Assembly: GCA_021201335.1 (NCBI GenBank)
Contig: JAJQFD010000061.1
Coordinates: 1 to 64,000, forward strand
Direction of reading: 5' to 3'
Source: Bacteroides sp.
Lineage (GTDB): Bacteria > Bacteroidota > Bacteroidia > Bacteroidales > Bacteroidaceae
Length of the DNA stretch: 64,000 nucleotides
Position 1 is the stretch's first letter; the number at the start of each line of letters is the position of its first letter. The position numbers and the translations under genes were made by a program. A model generated the notes under the pieces. The model was not told the DNA's origin. It saw nothing but the letters and a program-made list of their open reading frames with translations, and did no database searches. This document shows positions 53,770 to 63,753 of this stretch, piece after piece.

Positions 53770-55700
53770 ATGAAAAGAATACTTCCTATAATAATTGCCG
53801 TGCTATTTATTGCTAGCCAGTTATCCTCTCAGGAAAACAAGAATCAAAAGAAATTTTCGGAAAATATTTTACTGGAAGAAGTAACTGTTACTTCCTCCAG
53901 AATTTCGATGCCTCAGGCACAAACTCCCAAACTTGTAACAGTTATAACGCGGGATGAAATTAAAAAAGCCCCGGTGAATAGTATTTTGGAATTACTGTCC
54001 TATGCAGCAAATATAGATGTCTTGCAGCGAGGTCCTCATGGTGCCCAGGCAGATATTTCCATTAGGGGCGGATCGTTTGACCAGACAGCAGTGTTGCTGA
54101 ATGGAGTTAATATCTCAAATGCGCAAACCGGTCATTATAGTTTTGATATTCCAGTTAACCTCTCAGATATTGAACGCATTGAAGTATTGCATGGACCTTC
54201 GGCACTTGTATATGGAACGAGCGCTTTCTCGGGAGGGATAAATATTATCACAAAAAAGATACCGAAGAAAAGGCCAGTATCAACGTAGTTATGGGGATGC
54301 ACAATCTTAAGCGTATTGAAGTTAGAGGAACAGTGCAAATAGGGATGGCTATTCATAGTTTGTCTGCCAGTAATAGTTCATCCGATGGATATATTCATAA
54401 TACAGATTATGATATTTATAATCTTCTCTGGCAAACTCGTGTCCATCTGAAAGAAAATGATAAACTGGATATACAAGTGGGTTATAATAATAAAAAGTAT
54501 GGAGCAAACTCATTTTATTCAGCGGCTTTTCCAGATCAATATGAACGCACCAACACTTATCTTGGAACTATAAAAGGAGAATTCGGAACAGATGTGAAGA
54601 TTATTCCTATAATATATTGGTCACGTCATTCAGATCAGTATGATCTCATTAAAGATTCTATTTATGGGAGGAATTACCATCGGGGAGACACTTATGGTGC
54701 AAACCTGATTTTTCAGTATCAGTCTAAATTAGGAATAACCAATTTGGGAGCAGAAATCAGGAAAGAAGATATGCTAAGTACTAAACTGGGGAAGGAAATG
54801 GTTAAACCCCATGGAAAATATAAAGCGTATAATGACCGGACAAATACAAGTGTAACGCTGGAACATTCTTATAAAATTGACAGAATATCTTTATCTGCTG
54901 GAATATTAATGAATCATAATTCTTTTATTGCCGGTAAATGTAAATTTTATCCTTCAGTGAGCGCATCCTATCGCTTATGGAATAATCTGACAATGGCTGT
55001 TTCCTGGAGTCAGTCTACCCGCATGCCTACTTTTACGGAACTATACTATAATTCGGAAACACATGTAGCCAATGAAAATTTGTTACCGGAGAAGTCCGAA
55101 TCACTGGATTTTACGTTAAGATACAGAAATTATTTTATGGCAGCTAATGTAACTGGATTCCTGCTCTGGGGTAAAAACATGATAGATTGGATAAAGGAAG
55201 ATATAAATTCTAAACCAACTGCTAGTAATCTGACAAAAGTTAATACACAAGGAATCGAGAGTAATATCAAGATTTTCTTATCAGCTTTATACTCGGGTTT
55301 GGGCTCTAATACAATGTTAATGTTAGGATATACCCGTATTTGGCAGAGTCATGATGCCAATCAGTATATATCGGAGTCTAAAAACAAGCTTAATTATTTG
55401 CGGGATAAATTCACAGCTCAACTTAGTCATAGTATTTACAAGGGTTTATCGGTGAACTGGTTCTTTCGTTACCAGCATAGAATGGGAAAATATACAAAAT
55501 ACGAGCACTATTTAAATACCGAACAGCAGGTTCCCTATCCATCTTTTTCTACCCTTGATCTAAAATTGGATTATAAATGTAAGAATCTGACAATTAATAT
55601 GAGCTTGAATAATTTATTTGATAAAAAGTATGTTGATTTGGGGAATATTGAACAGCCAGGCTTTTGGCTTACTGGAGGGATCACATATGTTTTTCAATAA
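53770..55700 (+). pseudogene. BtuB-like TonB-dependent receptor, one-base frameshift
   Basis: An outer-membrane receptor of about 643 residues. It has a signal peptide (MKRILPIIIAVLFIASQLSS), a plug domain with VTSSRISMPQAQTPK, ISIRGGSFDQTAVLLNGVNI and LSDIERIEVLHGPSALVYGT, and a beta-barrel ending with a C-terminal aromatic (GITYVFQ). The plug type is that of cobalamin or small corrinoid receptors in this order. The frame breaks at the A6 run (54252-54257). One more A restores GGINIITKKDTEEKASINVV and the rest. The C-terminal half is complete, so the gene is probably functional and the break an artefact. Confidence 0.85.
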
Positions 55701-55768
55701 AAAAATGAGCTATTTTACAAACACCATTATCTTTATAGTGTAAATGAACCGGTTATAAATTCTAGTAA

Positions 55769-55823
55769 AGAAAAGCTGTAACTTGCAATTTGGTGTTCCA
55801 TTCACCCATTATAGCTTTTCTTT
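55769..55823 (+). terminator. Terminator of the TonB receptor gene
   Basis: AGAAAAGCT (55769-55777) pairs with AGCTTTTCT (55813-55821), with an inner GGTG/CACC stem and T-rich end. Confidence 0.7.
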
Positions 55824-55877
55824 ATTTAATTTTCTGAAAACTTATATCGCAAGTATCAGTTTTCTATAAATTTCTGT

Positions 55878-55885
55878 TACTTTTG
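55878..55885 (+). promoter_or_regulatory. -7 element of the amidase gene
   Basis: TACTTTTG on the plus strand, 15 bases before the ATG at 55901. It excludes the TTG start at 55883. Confidence 0.55.
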
Positions 55886-55900
55886 CACTTAATTTTGATT

Positions 55901-57199
55901 ATGAAGAAGCGTACACATTTAATATATATTCTTTTCAGCCTCTGGCTAATTATTATTCCTTTGGCTTTTAACAATGCATGGGCCAAAGAGTTTGTTGTTG
56001 TGATTGATCCCGGGCATGGTGGAAGAGATCCTGGTGCTTTAGGAAAAATTGCTAGGGAGAAAGACATTAATCTTAAAGTCGCTTTAAAGCTGGGTAGTAT
56101 GATTCGCAGCAAATGTAAAGATGTACGTGTGGTTTATACCAGGGAGAAAGATGTTTTTGTTTCTCTTCAAAAGCGCGCTGATATAGCTAATAAAGAAAAA
56201 GCAGACTTGTTTCTATCAATTCATACTAATTCCATTAAAGGTTCAAGTACCTTGAAGGGTGCATCCACCTGGACATTGGGACCTGCTTCTTCACAGGAAA
56301 ATTTAGCTGTTGCCCAACGGGAGAATGCCGTAATTACTCTTGAAGATGACTATCAGACTCGTTATGAAGGATTTAATCCGAATTCTTCAGAATCATATAT
56401 TATTTTTGATTTAGTTCAGAGCAAATATATGGAGGAAAGCATTAAACTGGCCCGTATAGTACAAAAGCATTTTAAAAATAGCTGCAAAAGAGTTGATAAA
56501 GGTGTTCACCAAGCCGGATTCTTGGTACTCAGGCATACAGCAATGCCCAGTGTCCTTGTGGAATTGGGTTTTATCTCGACTCCCGAAGAAGAACTTTATC
56601 TTTCATCCGAAGCTGGAGCTCTTAATATGGCTGATGGAATATTCCGGGCTTTTATAGAATATAAGAATACCTATCAGGAACAATTATCACAGGTAAGTGT
56701 ACCAAAGAATAATTCTACACCCTCTAGAATTATTCCGGTAGCTTCCAGAATTAATTCGAATCCTACCAGGACAACGGGTCAGGCTTCTTCCCAGGCAAAT
56801 TCTGGCTCTAAAAAAAATACGAAGAAAGTATCTAACGCCTTGACTACCCCTGCTCTTGTAGTGAAAGCTGATAAAAGTTCCAAAACTGAAGTGACAGGAA
56901 CACACACACATCAAAATTTAGAAAAGGACCTCATATTTAAAGTGCAGATTTTAACCGCTTCAAAAATCCTTGATAAAGACGACAAACGATTTAAAGGTTT
57001 ATCAAACGTAGATTATTATCGGGATGGTAAAATCTATAAATATACTTACGGAGCTTCTGCAGATTATAACAAGGTAGTCAAAACGCGTCGGAGTGTATCT
57101 GAAAAATTTAAAGATGCTTTTATAGTAGCTTTTAAAGATGGTAAACGGATTGATGTAAACGAGGCTATCAAAGAATTTAAAAGAAAGAGAAATAAATAA
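55901..57199 (+). CDS. N-acetylmuramoyl-L-alanine amidase with SPOR-like tail
   Basis: A 432-residue secreted cell-wall hydrolase. Signal peptide MKKRTHLIYILFSLWLIIIP and cleavage near NAWA. The Amidase_3 domain (about 33-270) has the zinc-binding His in VVIDPGHGGRDPGALG, SIHTNSI and the catalytic Glu in PSVLVELGFISTPEEE. A Ser/Thr/Asn-rich linker follows, then a C-terminal 80 residues like a SPOR domain (FKVQILTASKILDKDDKRFK, DAFIVAFKDGKR). SPOR domains bind denuded glycan at the septum, so a role in cell separation is likely. The MCE gene follows 9 bases later. Confidence 0.93.
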   Translation: MKKRTHLIYILFSLWLIIIPLAFNNAWAKEFVVVIDPGHGGRDPGALGKIAREKDINLKVALKLGSMIRSKCKDVRVVYTREKDVFVSLQKRADIANKEKADLFLSIHTNSIKGSSTLKGASTWTLGPASSQENLAVAQRENAVITLEDDYQTRYEGFNPNSSESYIIFDLVQSKYMEESIKLARIVQKHFKNSCKRVDKGVHQAGFLVLRHTAMPSVLVELGFISTPEEELYLSSEAGALNMADGIFRAFIEYKNTYQEQLSQVSVPKNNSTPSRIIPVASRINSNPTRTTGQASSQANSGSKKNTKKVSNALTTPALVVKADKSSKTEVTGTHTHQNLEKDLIFKVQILTASKILDKDDKRFKGLSNVDYYRDGKIYKYTYGASADYNKVVKTRRSVSEKFKDAFIVAFKDGKRIDVNEAIKEFKRKRNK

Positions 57200-57208
57200 A
57201 TATCAAAC

Positions 57209-58111
57209 ATGGACTTAAAAAAGTACTTTACGAAAGAGGTAAGAATAGCAATCGCGGGAATAGTCGCATTATGCCTATTAGTATATGGTATAAATTATTT
57301 GAAAGGTATCCGTTTATTCCATCCTACCACTTATTTTTACGTAAAATATAAAAATATCAATGGGCTCACTAAATCGAGCCCTGTATTTGCCGATGGTTAT
57401 AAAGTAGGTATCGTGAGCAATATTATTTATGACTATAATAATCCGGGTAATGTGATTGTGCAAATAGAATTGGACACGAATATGCGGCTGCCTAAAGGGA
57501 GTAGTGCTGAACTGGAATCGGAAATGCTGGGGGGTGTTAAGATGAATATTCTTCTGGCCAACAACCCACGTGAAAGACATAAAATAGGGGATACTATTCC
57601 GGGAATTTCAAGCAGTGGTTTGATGGGAACAATTACAGGACTAATGCCAAAGGTTGAACAGATGCTTCCGAAGTTGGACTCAATTCTGTTATCATTAAAT
57701 ACTATACTCAGTGATGAAAATATTCCAGCTATTCTTGAATCTACTAAAACTACGACTTCAAATTTGGCTGTCATTACTTCTCAGTTCAATACATTGATGA
57801 GAAATGATATCCCTCAGATTACAGGGAAATTAAATGCCATAGGAGACAATTTTATGGTGATAAGTAATAATCTGAAAGAGTTCGATTATGCTGCCACTTT
57901 GGCCAGTGTTGACGAAACAATCGCAAGGGTAAAAATACTTACAGAAAAGATGAATAGTAAAGACGGAACCATTGGTCTTCTTCTAAATGATACCGAACTT
58001 TATCGGAATTTGAACGAAACAACAGCGAATGCAGCTAGTCTTTTGGAGGATCTTCAGAGTAATCCGAAAAGATATGTCCACTTTTCTTTATTTGGCCGGA
58101 GAAATAAGTAA
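57209..58111 (+). CDS. MlaD/MCE family lipid transport protein
   Basis: A 300-residue membrane-anchored protein: one N-terminal helix (VRIAIAGIVALCLLVYGINY), then a MCE domain (about 38-115) with GLTKSSPVFADGYKVGIVSN and AELESEMLGGVKMNILL, and a helical C-terminus with many Asn and Leu residues. MCE proteins form rings that carry phospholipids between the membranes. No Mla ABC ATPase or permease gene is nearby. Probably co-transcribed with the amidase, 9 bases upstream. Confidence 0.9.
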   Translation: MDLKKYFTKEVRIAIAGIVALCLLVYGINYLKGIRLFHPTTYFYVKYKNINGLTKSSPVFADGYKVGIVSNIIYDYNNPGNVIVQIELDTNMRLPKGSSAELESEMLGGVKMNILLANNPRERHKIGDTIPGISSSGLMGTITGLMPKVEQMLPKLDSILLSLNTILSDENIPAILESTKTTTSNLAVITSQFNTLMRNDIPQITGKLNAIGDNFMVISNNLKEFDYAATLASVDETIARVKILTEKMNSKDGTIGLLLNDTELYRNLNETTANAASLLEDLQSNPKRYVHFSLFGRRNK

Positions 58112-58461
58112 TATTTTTGCTTATCTAGATTTTTTCTAAATTAGACGCTGCGCTTTTTTTTCTCTGATAAACCCCTTTTCAAAGCTTTCTAAGATACAAG
58201 AAAGCAAAAAAGCTTCAAAGGTAAAAACAAAATTGAACTTATGTTTGTTTGCGATTTAATTCTCTGATTTACAGGGAAGTGTAAAAATGAAACTTTTTTT
58301 TCAATACCTATTTTGAAGCATTTTATAACTTGCTGAAATTAAATGCTTTATTGAGTTTTTGAAATATGCAAGAAAAAAGTACACTTGTTTTTTTAAAATA
58401 AGATTCTCAATTTTGCAAGTGTAGAAGTTATCCAATTATTAATTGTGTATTTTAGAGAGCT
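58112..58461. other. Intergenic region upstream of dnaA
   Basis: About 350 AT-rich bases. A TTG (58384-58386 region) followed 20 bases later by CAATTTTG could be a weak dnaA promoter. One near DnaA box (TTATCCAAT) occurs; no cluster, so no origin is claimed. A 7-bp hairpin lies at 58184-58205. Confidence 0.4.
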
Positions 58462-59868
58462 ATGATAAAATCTGATCATGTCAGGTTATGGAATTCATGT
58501 CTTCAAGTAATTAGAGACGTGGTTCCGGAAACGACATATAATACTTGGTTTGTACCAATTGTTCCATTGAAATATGAGAACAAAACCTTAACCTTACAAG
58601 TCCCTAGTCAGTTCTTTTATGAGTTTATAGAAGAAAAGTTTGTGGATCTGCTTCGGAATACTTTGTATAAAGTTATCGGAGAGGGTACAAAACTGATGTA
58701 TAATGTCATGGTAGACAATAGTTCCAAAACTACCGTGAATCTGGAAGCTACCAATCGATCTATTGCTATCAATAAGAATACAGTTCAAGATGCCCGTAAA
58801 GCTCCCAGCATTTTAAGAGCACCTGCCGTACAGGATCTGGATTCACAGATAAATCCTGATTATAATTTCGAGAATTTTATTGAAGGAAACAGTAATAAGC
58901 TCTCCAGAAGTGTAGCTGAGGCTGTGGCCAAGAATCCTGCGAAAACAGCTTTCAATCCTTTATTTATGCATGGGGTTTCCGGGGTAGGAAAAACACACCT
59001 CTCCAATGCGATAGGTACAAGAATTAAGGAATTATATCCTCACTTAAGAGTAATATATGTTTCTGCACATTTATTTCAGGTTCAATATACTGATTCGGTT
59101 CGTAACAATACAACCAACGATTTTATTAACTTCTATCAAACAATTGATATTTTAATAATTGATGATATTCAGGAATTTGCAGGGGTTACCAAAACTCAGA
59201 ATACTTTCTTCCATATTTTCAATCATTTACATCAAAATGGTAAACAGCTTATTTTAACTTCCGACCGCCCTCCCGTATTATTGCAGGGGATGGAGGAACG
59301 TCTTCTTACCCGTTTTAAATGGGGTATGGTAGCTGAACTGGAAAAACCTTCTGTAGAATTGCGGAAAGATATATTAAAAAATAAAATTCACAGAGACGGT
59401 CTTCAATTTCCTGCAGAAGTAATTGACTTTATTGCTGAGAATGTAACTGAAAGTGTTAGAGACTTAGAGGGAGTTATCATCTCAATTATGGCTCATTCAA
59501 CGATCTACAATAAGGATATCGATCTGGAACTGGCTCAACGCATTATTCGTAAAATTGTACGTTGCGATACAAAAGCAATTACAGTGGATGGAATTATTGA
59601 TACAGTGTGTAAACACTTTGGAATTGATACTTCTGTGATCCATACTAAGTCAAGAAAACGTGAAGTTGTACAGGTACGACAGATAGCTATGTATCTTGCA
59701 AAAAAACACACGGATTCATCCTCTTCTAAGATTGGCCAGCTGATTGGTGGAAAGGATCATGCAACCGTATTACATGCCTTTAAAATAGTAAAAGAACAAT
59801 GTGAAGTGGATAAGAACTTCCGGGCAGATGTTGAAAGCCTGGAAACACAGCTTAGAAAAAGAGTATAA
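58462..59868 (+). CDS. dnaA: Chromosomal replication initiator DnaA
   Basis: A 468-residue initiator. Domain I opens with LWNSCLQVIRDVVPETTYNT; the AAA+ domain has Walker A GVSGVGKTH (about 175) and Walker B LIIDDIQEF, with sensor segments such as LILTSDRPPVLL. Domain IV has the DNA-binding signature KIGQLIGGKDHATVLHAFK. All domains and the normal length are present. The gene is monocistronic, and followed by the convergent nitroreductase. Confidence 0.97.
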   Translation: MIKSDHVRLWNSCLQVIRDVVPETTYNTWFVPIVPLKYENKTLTLQVPSQFFYEFIEEKFVDLLRNTLYKVIGEGTKLMYNVMVDNSSKTTVNLEATNRSIAINKNTVQDARKAPSILRAPAVQDLDSQINPDYNFENFIEGNSNKLSRSVAEAVAKNPAKTAFNPLFMHGVSGVGKTHLSNAIGTRIKELYPHLRVIYVSAHLFQVQYTDSVRNNTTNDFINFYQTIDILIIDDIQEFAGVTKTQNTFFHIFNHLHQNGKQLILTSDRPPVLLQGMEERLLTRFKWGMVAELEKPSVELRKDILKNKIHRDGLQFPAEVIDFIAENVTESVRDLEGVIISIMAHSTIYNKDIDLELAQRIIRKIVRCDTKAITVDGIIDTVCKHFGIDTSVIHTKSRKREVVQVRQIAMYLAKKHTDSSSSKIGQLIGGKDHATVLHAFKIVKEQCEVDKNFRADVESLETQLRKRV

Positions 59869-59963
59869 TGCGATATTTAAATAGACCTCAGAGATAAACT
59901 ATATTTCCATCGCTTATGCTTCGTGCAAGCTAACATAATTTATGCCTGAGATTTTTTTTGTTC

Positions 59964-60704
59964 TTAATCCAAGAATCCTTGCTGTCGAAGAACTTTAAAT
60001 AAATTCTCAGAAATTACTTCATTATCTTTTTGTGGGTAGCGTATATCTGTGAAAACTTGTGCCAGTGTTTCTTTCTTATTTTCAATAACAAATTTTTGAT
60101 TTTCGGGAAGTGATTCTTTATAACTGAAGTATTTTTCAATATCAGCAGAAGTATAATCCTTATAAGTTTCTTCATGGATGATACTTTCAATAGGTAAACG
60201 ATCGACTTGATTGGGATGTTCGTTCGGATAACCAACTGTAATAGTAGTAATAGGAAATACGAGTGAAGGAAGTTTGAGTGCTTCAATAACCATTTGAGGA
60301 TTGTAAGTTGTAGTACCCAGATAACAAATACCCAAGCCGTTTTCTTCTGCTATAGTACAAAATGTTTGAGCAACTATCAAGGCATCCATTGTAGCATTCA
60401 TAAATGATTGAAAATTCTTATATCCCGGTACTGCTTTTCTTTCTTCACACCATTTGCTGAATCGCCGGAAATCAGCACAAAAAGTTAATACAACAGGTGC
60501 CGTCTGAATAGCAGTTTGATTATAATGAGCAGGAGATAATTTACTTTTCATATCTTTATCAACTGTTACGATTACACTATAAAGCTGCATGTTGCCAGTA
60601 GTGGAAGCCTTAAAAGAAGTTTTGAGTATTTTTTTTAACAAATAGTTAGGAATTTCATCTAATTTATATCTTCTAATTGTTCTTCTGTTTTTAATTGATT
60701 CCAT
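59964..60704 (-). CDS. Nitroreductase family protein
   Basis: An FMN-dependent oxidoreductase of about 246 residues. MESIKNRRTIRRYKLDEIPN is the family start with the FMN-binding Arg motif, and CTIAEENGLGICYLGTTTYNP the second FMN-binding region. The start is the ATG at 60704; the longer frame from 60764 crosses the -7 element (TATCTTTG, 60720-60727). The last 50 residues form a Lys/Glu-rich tail. Substrates are quinones, nitro compounds or flavins in the family. Located beside dnaA and the B12-dependent reductase. Confidence 0.9.
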   Translation of the reverse strand: MESIKNRRTIRRYKLDEIPNYLLKKILKTSFKASTTGNMQLYSVIVTVDKDMKSKLSPAHYNQTAIQTAPVVLTFCADFRRFSKWCEERKAVPGYKNFQSFMNATMDALIVAQTFCTIAEENGLGICYLGTTTYNPQMVIEALKLPSLVFPITTITVGYPNEHPNQVDRLPIESIIHEETYKDYTSADIEKYFSYKESLPENQKFVIENKKETLAQVFTDIRYPQKDNEVISENLFKVLRQQGFLD

Positions 60705-60719
60705 ATATTTCTTTTTCAG

Positions 60720-60727
60720 CAAAGATA
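60720..60727 (-). promoter_or_regulatory. -7 element of the nitroreductase gene
   Basis: TATCTTTG on the minus strand, 15 bases before the ATG. It fixes the start. Confidence 0.5.
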
Positions 60728-60926
60728 CATTTTTTTTGAATATTAATCCTGTTATTTTTATCATAGTTTTCTGTTTGAGAGAACTTTTTTCTTTTTTCTA
60801 TAAAATAAATATTCTTTTTAGAAAACTTATTGCTATATTAGTTTGTTCTAACTATTTGAGGGCAAGTTCTTTGCAAAATGCTAAGTGGAAACCTATGAAG
60901 TTGTTGATAAATTATAGAGTTTTTGT

Positions 60927-60957
60927 TTTGATATAAGTGAAAACATTCCTAGCTTTG
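60927..60957 (+). promoter_or_regulatory. Promoter of the ribonucleotide reductase gene
   Basis: TTTG (60927-60930), 19-base spacer, TAGCTTTG (60950-60957), exact consensus. Leader of about 70 bases. Confidence 0.75.
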
Positions 60958-61035
60958 CAAACTCTCACTATAATAATTAAAGTAACTTCTACAATCTAAA
61001 CTTTATTATTATATCTTTCTAATATACTTAACGAC

Positions 61036-63573
61036 GTGGAAAAGCGAATTTATTCTTATGATGAAGCCTTTGAAGAATCTTTACAATATTTTCAAGGCGA
61101 TGAGTTGGCGGCGCGTGTTTGGGTGAACAAATATGCGATAAAAGATTCTTTTGGAAATATCTATGAAAAATCTCCGGAAGATATGCATTGGAGAATTGCC
61201 AATGAGGTGGCGAGAATAGAAGCGAAATATCCGAATCCTTTGAGTGCAAAGGAACTGTATGATTTGCTTGACCATTTTAGATATATTGTTCCACAGGGTA
61301 GTCCGATGACGGGCATTGGGAATAATTATCAGGTAGCCTCTTTATCTAATTGTTTCGTAATCGGGGTTGATGGAGCAGCAGATTCTTATGGTGCTATCAT
61401 TAAAATCGATGAAGAGCAGGTACAACTAATGAAAAGACGCGGAGGTGTAGGGCACGACTTATCTCATATACGCCCGAAAGGTTCTCCTGTTAAAAACTCA
61501 GCATTAACTTCTACTGGTATTGTTCCATTTATGGAAAGATATTCTAATTCAACTCGTGAAGTTGCTCAAGATGGGCGTAGAGGCGCTTTGATGTTGAGTG
61601 TATCCATTAAGCATCCTGATTCCGAATCCTTTATTGATGCTAAGATGACGGAGGGTAAAGTGACAGGAGCCAATGTATCAGTAAAACTCGATGATGAATT
61701 TATGGCTGCAGCTGTTGAAGGACGGATGTATACCCAACAGTATCCTGTTGATTCCGATAATCCGGTAATGGTTAGAGACATTAATGCAACAGAATTGTGG
61801 GAGAAAATAGTGCATAACGCCTGGAAATCGGCAGAACCAGGTGTATTATTTTGGGATACTATTCTTAAAGAATCTGTTCCAGATTGTTATGCAGATCTCG
61901 GGTATAAAACAGTATCAACTAATCCATGTGGGGAAATCCCGTTATGTCCGTATGATTCATGTCGTTTATTAGCTATTAATCTTTATTCTTATGTAGTCAA
62001 TCCGTTTCGGAAAGATGCTTATTTTGATTTTGAATTATTCAAGAAGCATGTAGCTTTGGCACAACGTGTCATGGATGACATTATCGATCTAGAATTAGAA
62101 AAAATAGAGCGTATAATAGAGAAAATAAATGCAGACCCTGAAAAAGAAGAAGTCAAACGCACCGAACTTTTACTTTGGGAAAAGATTTACAAAAAGAGTT
62201 GTCAAGGAAGACGTACTGGAGTCGGAATAACTGCAGAAGGTGATATGCTCGCTGCTTTGGGTCTAAGGTATGGAACGGAAGAAGCTACTGAATTTTCTGA
62301 AGAAGTACATAAAACTGTTGCCCTTTGCGCATATCGCTCTTCAGTAGATATGGCGAAGGAACGGGGTGCTTTTGAAATTTACAATGCAAAAAGAGAAAAG
62401 GGTAATCCATTTATAAACCGTCTTCGTGGGGCAGACCCGGGATTATACGAAGATATGAAAAAGTTTGGTCGGCGTAATATTGCTTGTCTGACCATTGCAC
62501 CTACAGGTACTACCAGTTTAATGACTCAGACTACCTCTGGAATTGAACCGGTTTTCTTACCTGTTTATAAAAGAAGAAGAAAGGTAAATCCAAACGACAC
62601 GCAAGTACGTGTGGATTTTGTGGATGATACTGGTGATGCCTTCGAAGAATATATTGTATTTCATCATAAGTTTGTTACCTGGATGGAAGCCAATGGCTAT
62701 AACCCCGCTAAGAGTTATACATCTGAGGAGGTCGATGAATTAGTGAAAAAGTCTCCTTATTACAAAGCAACTTCTAATGATGTAGATTGGTTGATGAAAG
62801 TCCGAATGCAAGGAAGGATTCAAAAATGGGTAGATCATTCGATCAGCGTTACAATTAATCTACCTAATGATGTGAATGAAGATTTAGTGAATCGGCTGTA
62901 TGTGGAAGCCTGGAAATCAGGTTGTAAAGGATGTACTGTTTATCGGGATGGTTCTCGGTCAGGCGTGCTGGTGGCTGCCAAGAACGATGAAAAAGAAGAG
63001 CTACCACCTTGTAAGCCTCCTACTGTTGTAGAGGTGCGTCCTCAAACACTGGAGGCAGATGTTGTAAGATTCCAAAACAATAAGGAAAAATGGGTTGCTT
63101 TCGTTGGTTTACTGGATGGAAGACCTTATGAAATATTTACAGGCTTACAAGATGATGAAGAAGGTATTTCCTTACCAAAAAGCATTATAACCGGAAAGAT
63201 TATTAAGAATGTAGATGAGAATGGCAATAAGAGATATGATTTCCAGTTTCAAAACAAGCGAGGATATAAAACGACGATCGAGGGTTTATCCGAAAAGTTT
63301 AATAAAGAATACTGGAATTATGCGAAATTGATTTCAGGTGTGCTTAGATGGAGGATGCCAATTGAACAAGTAATTAAGCTTGTAAGCTCGCTTCAACTTG
63401 ATAGTGAGAATATCAATACCTGGAAAAATGGTGTGGAGCGTGCTTTGAAAAAATATATTCAGGATGGTACGGAAGCACGGGGTAAAAGATGTCCCAATTG
63501 TGGAAATGAAACATTAATTTATCAAGAAGGATGTCTCATTTGTAAGACTTGTGGTTCATCGCGATGTGGTTGA
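61036..63573 (+). CDS. nrdJ: Adenosylcobalamin-dependent (class II) ribonucleotide reductase
   Basis: An 845-residue enzyme that makes deoxyribonucleotides with a B12-derived radical. The start is GTG (V-EKRIYSYDEAFEESL). Active-site motifs: STNPCGEIPLCPYDSC with the catalytic Cys and Glu, and CLTIAPTGTTSLMTQ with the phosphate-binding loop. GCKGCTVYRDGSRSGVL is the class II marker. At the C-terminus, CPNCGNETLIYQEGCLICKTC is a zinc-ribbon-like cluster, followed by CG, the reducible tail. It does not need oxygen, which suits an anaerobe. A consensus promoter precedes it and a terminator follows. Confidence 0.96.
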   Translation: MEKRIYSYDEAFEESLQYFQGDELAARVWVNKYAIKDSFGNIYEKSPEDMHWRIANEVARIEAKYPNPLSAKELYDLLDHFRYIVPQGSPMTGIGNNYQVASLSNCFVIGVDGAADSYGAIIKIDEEQVQLMKRRGGVGHDLSHIRPKGSPVKNSALTSTGIVPFMERYSNSTREVAQDGRRGALMLSVSIKHPDSESFIDAKMTEGKVTGANVSVKLDDEFMAAAVEGRMYTQQYPVDSDNPVMVRDINATELWEKIVHNAWKSAEPGVLFWDTILKESVPDCYADLGYKTVSTNPCGEIPLCPYDSCRLLAINLYSYVVNPFRKDAYFDFELFKKHVALAQRVMDDIIDLELEKIERIIEKINADPEKEEVKRTELLLWEKIYKKSCQGRRTGVGITAEGDMLAALGLRYGTEEATEFSEEVHKTVALCAYRSSVDMAKERGAFEIYNAKREKGNPFINRLRGADPGLYEDMKKFGRRNIACLTIAPTGTTSLMTQTTSGIEPVFLPVYKRRRKVNPNDTQVRVDFVDDTGDAFEEYIVFHHKFVTWMEANGYNPAKSYTSEEVDELVKKSPYYKATSNDVDWLMKVRMQGRIQKWVDHSISVTINLPNDVNEDLVNRLYVEAWKSGCKGCTVYRDGSRSGVLVAAKNDEKEELPPCKPPTVVEVRPQTLEADVVRFQNNKEKWVAFVGLLDGRPYEIFTGLQDDEEGISLPKSIITGKIIKNVDENGNKRYDFQFQNKRGYKTTIEGLSEKFNKEYWNYAKLISGVLRWRMPIEQVIKLVSSLQLDSENINTWKNGVERALKKYIQDGTEARGKRCPNCGNETLIYQEGCLICKTCGSSRCG

Positions 63574-63591
63574 TATTTATTTATAAATAAG

Positions 63592-63617
63592 AAAAGGGAG
63601 TTTGAAGCTCCCTTTTT
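63592..63617 (+). terminator. Terminator of nrdJ
   Basis: AAAAGGGAG (63592-63600) pairs with CTCCCTTTT (63608-63616), loop of seven, T run. Confidence 0.85.
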
Positions 63618-63636
63618 ATGTTACGAAACATACCTA

Positions 63637-63650
63637 CACAAACGTTTGCA
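63637..63650. promoter_or_regulatory. Putative operator with CAAACGTTTG core, upstream of 4-alpha-glucanotransferase
   Basis: Perfect palindrome at 63639-63648, 105 bases before the ATG. ACAAACGTTTGCA here equals the reverse complement of the site at 8288. A -7-like TATACTTG is at 63706-63713, about 57 bases downstream, so the site is upstream of the promoter here but abuts it at the glycogen operon. Confidence 0.5.
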
Positions 63651-63753
63651 TGCGAATAATTTTTGATTTCTCAGTAGGTTCTTATTTATAAGTAAAAAAA
63701 CTTTTTATACTTGTATTTTGTATTTAGTATTGGACAATATAAAATATCAATAT

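Noticed and set aside
58112..58461. Replication origin next to dnaA
   Set aside because: Only one near-match to a DnaA box (TTATCCAAT) and no cluster or repeated AT-rich 13-mers. A GC-skew computation over the chromosome would settle it.
60705..61035. Cobalamin riboswitch before the B12-dependent reductase
   Set aside because: The leader after the promoter is only about 70 bases, too short for the element.
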